Below, piece after piece: positions 59,701 to 64,000 of a DNA stretch of 64,000 nt (positions are counted from its first letter, which is position 1; each line of letters starts with the position of its first letter). The notes beneath the pieces were generated by a model. It was not told the origin of the DNA and searched no databases. It saw nothing but the letters and a program-made list of their open reading frames with translations. Source of the DNA: Gorsachius magnificus (Eukaryota > Chordata > Aves > Pelecaniformes > Ardeidae); assembly GCA_034008185.1 (NCBI GenBank), contig CM067109.1:39526885-39590884 (forward strand). Reading direction: 5' to 3'. Position numbers and translations under genes: made by a program.

Positions 59701-61559
59701 TGTGTGTTCATTAAAGGTCTGATTTTTTCTTTCTTTCTCCTGCATTTTATGAGTAAAATAACTGGTAATTCAGAATGGAGGAGTTCTAAATTCACTTTTT
59801 ACAAATGTAGTAAATTACACAGGGCAGAAGTGCACCCACCCCCTTTCCTTACCTGTGTTATCTTTTAAACATATAATTTAAACTTGCACAAATCGTAAAA
59901 GTCAGTATTGCTCCGGTGAGTGGAAGACAATGAGGCATGCCCGTTCATCTGTCTGGTAAACAGTTCTGGAAAAAATAGCAGTTGAGAGAGGAGACGATAC
60001 ATACTTTCAGAGACAACATACACAGTAGTACCAGACTGCTACTGGTTCTGGTTTCAGTAAAAATAGGTAATTACAGTAGGTGATACTGGATCACAGAGCT
60101 CTTCAGGGAGACTAATTGCTAGATGTCTGATTTGGAATATGAAACAACTATGTTTAGAATAAGAAGTTCAAGATATTTCTTTCTTCTGGTTGCATTCAGA
60201 ATGTTTCCATGTCTGGTGTGACCTCGTTTTCTTTAACTGAATTGCTGTGTTTGATGCAAGAGGATGAAAACTCAGAAAAGAAGTAGTGAAGAAAAAATAG
60301 CTGAGGAAATCGTGCTGTCCGTTTTAGAGTCTAAAGAGTGATCCACATTTTTCAATTGGTGAAGCTTTTAAAATTTTCTTCAGTGTTAGTGTTCCCCTTC
60401 CAGAAGTCTGTGACTTTTATATGTCCCTAATGGCTTATAGATATTTAGCTGAATGACAATTAGTAAGGGAGCCATGTTGATCTGTTTGTGTTCTTTTTGA
60501 CGTATCAGTCAATAGTAATAAAAAAACTGTAAGATCAATTTCAAAACCTCTTAGCAACCACATAAAAAATAACAAGTGTATTGATTTCTCTGATAATTGT
60601 CCTGGAAGAATGGTAGGAGCTTAATGGTATGAACGTAATGAAATGCATTTATCAATCGACTGTGTGTTAGATACACTGCATTAGAAGCCTACAGTAAGAT
60701 GCTGTCAGTGGGATGTCTAGATGTAAACTTTCCTGGCCTCTTTCACAGATTGATGAAAGTGCAGAAATCATGAAAATAGGACACAAAACAAATATTGCAG
60801 AATACCTGTAGCGAAAGGCAGACACTTGAAAGGAAATGCAAGAGTAATGCCCTCTTCATTAATCTAGCAAGTTCCTTAAAAGGATGTGAAACATAGTCTG
60901 TCATACATATGTTCTAGATTTTATAGAAGAGACTTTGTGAGAAATATTTTCAGAGCCTGCTGGGATATAGTCAGGATTATGGCAATTTCCCATAAGAACA
61001 TGTGTTTACCAGCTCCAGCTTCCTTTTGAAACACTGTAAAGAATTGCTTTCATGAATAGTTTTTTTATTTTCTGTTTGAACAGGCAGAACAAACAGGATA
61101 TCTTGGTCATAATGAGCAGCATAATGAAATTATAAGTACATCCTAATTGCTGCTTGTTTATATCATGATTATGCAAACAGTTATTTTGATAGGTATTTCT
61201 GTTTCTACACACCTCAAAGCCTTTAAACAGTATTGTCTTTTTTTTTGTTCTTTTCTCTGTTAAATGCTTCAATATATAAGAAGGACACTAAAATGAAAAA
61301 GCATTGAAACTATGCTAACCTGTAAAAATGTATTTAAAATGCAAAGTTAGTCTTCATCTCTGCCTTGGATTTAGTTCTTAATGTTGGATATCCTACATTG
61401 CTAGCATTATGATATCCTGTATTTGAAATGTAAACTTCCTTTTATTTAATTTTACACAAATTTATTAGCTAGCAAAATAAACGCTTATAGAAATGAGTCA
61501 TTGTTAACATAACAGACACCAATACTAGTCCATACATCTCTTCAGAGATCTGCTTGGAA
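50741..61559. other. Long AT-rich interval, no gene seen
   Basis: About 10.8 kb without supported exons, RNA genes or young mobile elements. Open frames are all under about 100 codons and unassigned. It holds an A/C-rich tract at 52521-52553 and a (GTTT)n run near 55562-55577. If transcription proceeds rightward from the CpG island this would be intron. Confidence 0.4.
52521..52553 (+). repeat. A-rich then C-rich tract resembling the one in the CpG island
   Basis: AAAAATAATAATAAAAAAAC followed by CCCAACCCCCAAC has nearly the same order as 36367-36402 (AAT triplets, A-run, CCCCAACCC), in the same orientation. Confidence 0.6.
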
Positions 61560-61990
61560 GAATCCCATGGGTTACAGCCCTGGAAAGCAGTCTGAAAGCA
61601 CTTGCTGATATACAAGGATCACCTCCAAGCTCAAGTCCATCCCAACAGGCAAGAAATCAAGCAAAGGTCAGGAGTCAGTCCTGCTTGGTGCATGGATAAG
61701 CCAGGAGCTCCTGACTGAACTCAGACATGAAATGTACAAGAGGTGGAAACAGGGGCAGGTTACCCAAGGAGCGGTATAGAGATGTTGTCTGATCTTGCAT
61801 GGATAGAGTTAGCAATGCCAAGGCTGACCTGGAGTTGAAGCTGGCAAAAGATGTGAAGGGTAATAGGAAAGGCTTCTACAAGTACATAAACAGCAAAGGG
61901 AAGACTAGGGAAAACATGAACGTGCTGCTGAATGAGGTAGGGAAACTGATGACAAAGAACACAGAAAAGGCCAAGGTACTCAATGTCTTC
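61560..61990 (+). mobile_element. CR1 LINE (copy C), left segment, interrupted by copy D
   Basis: It starts near AATCCCATGGGTTACAGCCC (61561-61580), in the region between endonuclease and RT of CR1 ORF2, upstream of where copies A and B begin. It continues through CAAGAGGTGGAAACAGGGGC (61738-61757) to AAGGTACTCAATGTCTTC at 61990. There it is broken by the reverse-oriented copy D. It resumes around 62505 with CAGTCTTCACTAGTATGAGA (62511-62530), which is the expected next block. Confidence 0.9.
61799..61990 (+). pseudogene. CR1 copy C ORF2 remnant, linker part
   Basis: About 64 codons of the ORF2 linker remain open (KGNRKGFYKYINSKGKTREN, then LLNEVGKLM and EKAKVLNVF). The inserted copy D then ends the frame within a few codons. 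This region precedes the RT domain, and its equivalent in copy B reads [20 protein letters not shown]. Confidence 0.8.
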
Positions 61991-62504
61991 GTAGAATCAT
62001 AGAATCGCTTTGGTTGGAAAAGACCTTTAAGATCATCAAGTCCAACCTTTAACCTAACCCTGACATCCCACCACTAAACCATGTCCCTAAGCACCTCATC
62101 TATCCTTCTTTTAAATACCTCCACGGATGGGGACTCGACCACCTCCCTGGGCAGCCCATTCCAGAGCCTGACAACCCTTTCTGTAAGTTTTTCCTAATGT
62201 CTAGCCTAAACCTGCCCTGGTGCAACTTCAAACCATTCCCCTTCATCCTATCATCCATTACCAGGGAGAAGAGGCCAACCCCCACCTCGCTACAGCCTCC
62301 TGTCAGGCAGTTGTAGAGGGTGATAAGGTCTCCCCTCAGCCTCCTCTTCTCCAGACTAAACAACCCAGTTCCCTCAGCCACTCCTCATAAGACTTGTGCT
62401 CCAGACCCCTCACCAGCTTTGTGGCTCTCCTCTGGACATGTTCGAGCAATGCAACATCTTTCTTGTAGTGAGGGGCCCAAAACTGAACACAGTATTCAAG
62501 GTCT
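61991..62504 (-). mobile_element. CR1 LINE (copy D), inserted in copy C in the opposite orientation
   Basis: The plus strand reads AGAATCATAGAATCGCTTTG at 61993-62012, the reverse complement of an ATTCTATGATTCT-type CR1 tail. It continues through GACCTTTAAGATCATCAAGT and CCACTAAACCATGTCCCTAA to GAACACAGTATTCAAGGT at about 62502, where the element is truncated. Its length is about 510 bp. Both flanks belong to copy C, so D is a clean nested insertion. It resembles copy E at 39838-40135 but extends further 5'. Confidence 0.93.
62100..62381 (-). pseudogene. CR1 copy D ORF2 C-terminal remnant
   Basis: On the minus strand 93 codons are open, with the conserved CR1 C-terminal blocks [18 protein letters not shown], then [10 protein letters not shown] and [17 protein letters not shown]. 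After this the frame departs from the expected sequence ([11 protein letters not shown]), which suggests a frameshift. No RT motifs are included because the element is 5' truncated. Confidence 0.8.
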
Positions 62505-63720
62505 TGTGTCAGTCTTCACTAGTATGAGAGGTTGCAGGAATCCCAGGCACCTGAGATTAGAGGGAAGGAAGATTAGCAAGGAAGTAGGAAGAGGAAGAGG
62601 ACAAGGTTAAGGACACACATAAGTCCATGGTGCCTAACAGGCTGCACCAATGAGTGCTGAGGGAGACGGCTGATGTCATTGCATGACCACTCTTGATTAT
62701 CGTTGAAAGGTCATGGTGATTGAAGACTGGAGAAGACCAAATGTCACTCCTGTCTTCAGGAAGGGCAAGAAGGAAAACCTGGGGAAAAAACGCACTGATC
62801 AGCCTCACCTCAGTCTCTGGTAAGGTGATGGATAGAATCTTCCTGCAAATCACTTCCAAACACATGAAGTGCAAGAAAGTAATCTAGAGTAGTCAGCTTT
62901 GATTTATGAAGGGGAAACAATGCATAACTGTCTGACAGCATTCTACAATTAGGTGACTATCATGGTGGATAACAGGAGAGCAGTGGATGTTGTCTAGTAA
63001 GACTTTTGACACTGACTGTCTCCCATAACATCCTTATAGACAAGCTGACAAAGCTTGGGTGAAATAAGTGGACAGGGAGATGAATTCAAAACTAGCTGAG
63101 TGGCTGGGCCCAGAGGATTGTGATTAGCAACACAAGATCTAGGTGGTGGCTAGTAACTAGTGGTCTTCCCCAGAAGTCAGTATTGGTGCCAGTGCTGCTT
63201 AAAATCTTCATACTAGCAGTTAAACAGATCTGGACAATGGGACAGAGTGCATTCTCATTAAGTTTATAGATGATACAAAACTGGGAGGAGTTGTGCTGCT
63301 ATTCAGAAAGACCTGAACAGACTGATGGACTGGGCAGAGAGGAATTACATGCAGTTCAGCAAAGAGAAATGCAAAGTCCTGGATCTGGGGAGGAATAACC
63401 CCATGCACCAGTACATGCTGGGGGCTAACTGGCTGGAAATGAGCTCTGCAGAGAAGGACCTGGGCGTCCTTGTGGACACCAAGCAAGCAATATGCCCCTC
63501 TGGAAAAGGCAGCCAACAGCCTTCTGGGCTGCTTTAGGCAGAGTGTTGCCAGCAAGTCAAGAGAGGTGGTCCTTCCTCTCTATTCACCCTCAATGAGGCC
63601 ACACCTGGAGTACTGGGCCCAGTTCTGGGCACCCCAGTAGAAGACAAATGTGGACTTACAGGAGCAAGTCCAATGCAGAGGCACAAGATAATTAAGGGAC
63701 AGGAGCTTCTTTCATATGAA
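62505..63720 (+). pseudogene. CR1 copy C ORF2 remnant: reverse transcriptase domain
   Basis: The RT region is present but broken by many indels and stops. The motif A area (62985-63030) is disrupted: a stop replaces the expected LDFSKAFD context. Motif C is intact as FIDDTKL at 63263-63283. The longest open piece, 63325-63537, carries CKVLDLGRNNPMHQYMLG and SSAEKDLGVLVDTK, equivalent to the part of copy A where copy B inserted. That makes C the reference for A's pre-insertion sequence. Confidence 0.82.
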
Positions 63721-64000
63721 CAGAGGCTGAGAGATCTGGAACTGTTGAGCCTGGAGAAGAGAAGGGTTAGGAGAATCTTAGCCATGTGTACCTGATGGGA
63801 AAGAATGAAGAAAAGGGAGCAAGGTTCTTCTCCGTGGTGCCCACTGACAGGACAAGACACAATGGGCACTAATGCAAACACATGAAATTCCATCTGAACA
63901 CAAGAAAACACTTTTTTACTGAGAGGCTGGTCAAACACTGGCACAGGTTGACCACGGACAGTGTGGAGTCTCCATCCTCGGAGATATTCAGAATCCAGCT
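62505..64000 (+). mobile_element. CR1 LINE (copy C), right segment, running off the window
   Basis: This continues the RT region of copy C (GTCACTCCTGTCTTCAGGAA, 62743-62762), motif C at 63263-63283, the C-terminal part with CACACCTGGAGTACTGGGCC (63600-63619), and the 3' part with AACACTTTTTTACTGAGAGG (63907-63926). The last 120 bp parallels copy A at 50050-50160, so both belong to the same group. The 3' end lies beyond the window. Confidence 0.92.

Overview
This window is nuclear DNA from a bird. The diagnosis rests on the interspersed repeats. There are several CR1 LINEs with the characteristic short 3' repeats (ATTCTATG or ATTCTGTG type) and no poly(A) tail. There are also two solo LTRs of endogenous-retrovirus families I recognise as avian, older CR1 relics of the kind shared with turtles and crocodilians, and a few decayed MIR/CORE-SINE relics. 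Base composition is AT-rich apart from one strong CpG island. I found no intact protein-coding gene, no rRNA, tRNA or CRISPR array, and no exon I can assign to a named gene. The species cannot be determined.

Layout. 1-5,640: AT-rich DNA with two unrelated solo LTRs, one on the minus strand (225-1143) and one on the plus strand (3546-4095). 5,640-35,560: about 30 kb of AT-rich sequence without supported genes. It holds ancient CR1 fragments (about 5,640, 7,300 and 32,395), a MIR/CORE-SINE-like relic (about 11,590), two GC-richer patches of unknown nature (12,600-13,560 and 20,030-20,560) and three short tandem duplications. 35,560-37,420: a CpG island, the only strong promoter-like signal. It has an E-box, a clean GTGAGT donor at 36,841 suggesting an untranslated first exon on the plus strand, a G-quadruplex-capable tract, and an A-rich tract that splits the island. 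37,421-46,800: AT-rich DNA with a GC-richer patch and a minus-strand CR1 at 39,838. 46,800-50,264: an old CR1 (A) split by a younger CR1 (B) in the same orientation. 50,265-61,560: AT-rich DNA with a MIR relic at 50,530. 61,560-64,000: another old CR1 (C) split by a CR1 (D) in the opposite orientation and running off the window end.

How it fits together. The parsimonious reading is a promoter at about 36.8 kb with its first, untranslated exon, flanked by intronic or intergenic sequence that has collected retroelements over a long period. The two nested insertions let the CR1 groups be ordered in time: the ATTCTGTG-tailed element was already in place when an ATTCTATG-tailed one inserted. All CR1 ORF2 copies are pseudogenes. 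I looked for an undescribed system and did not find one. The most informative items are the nested CR1 pairs, the in-frame chimeric reading frame across one nesting junction, and the unassigned CpG-island promoter.
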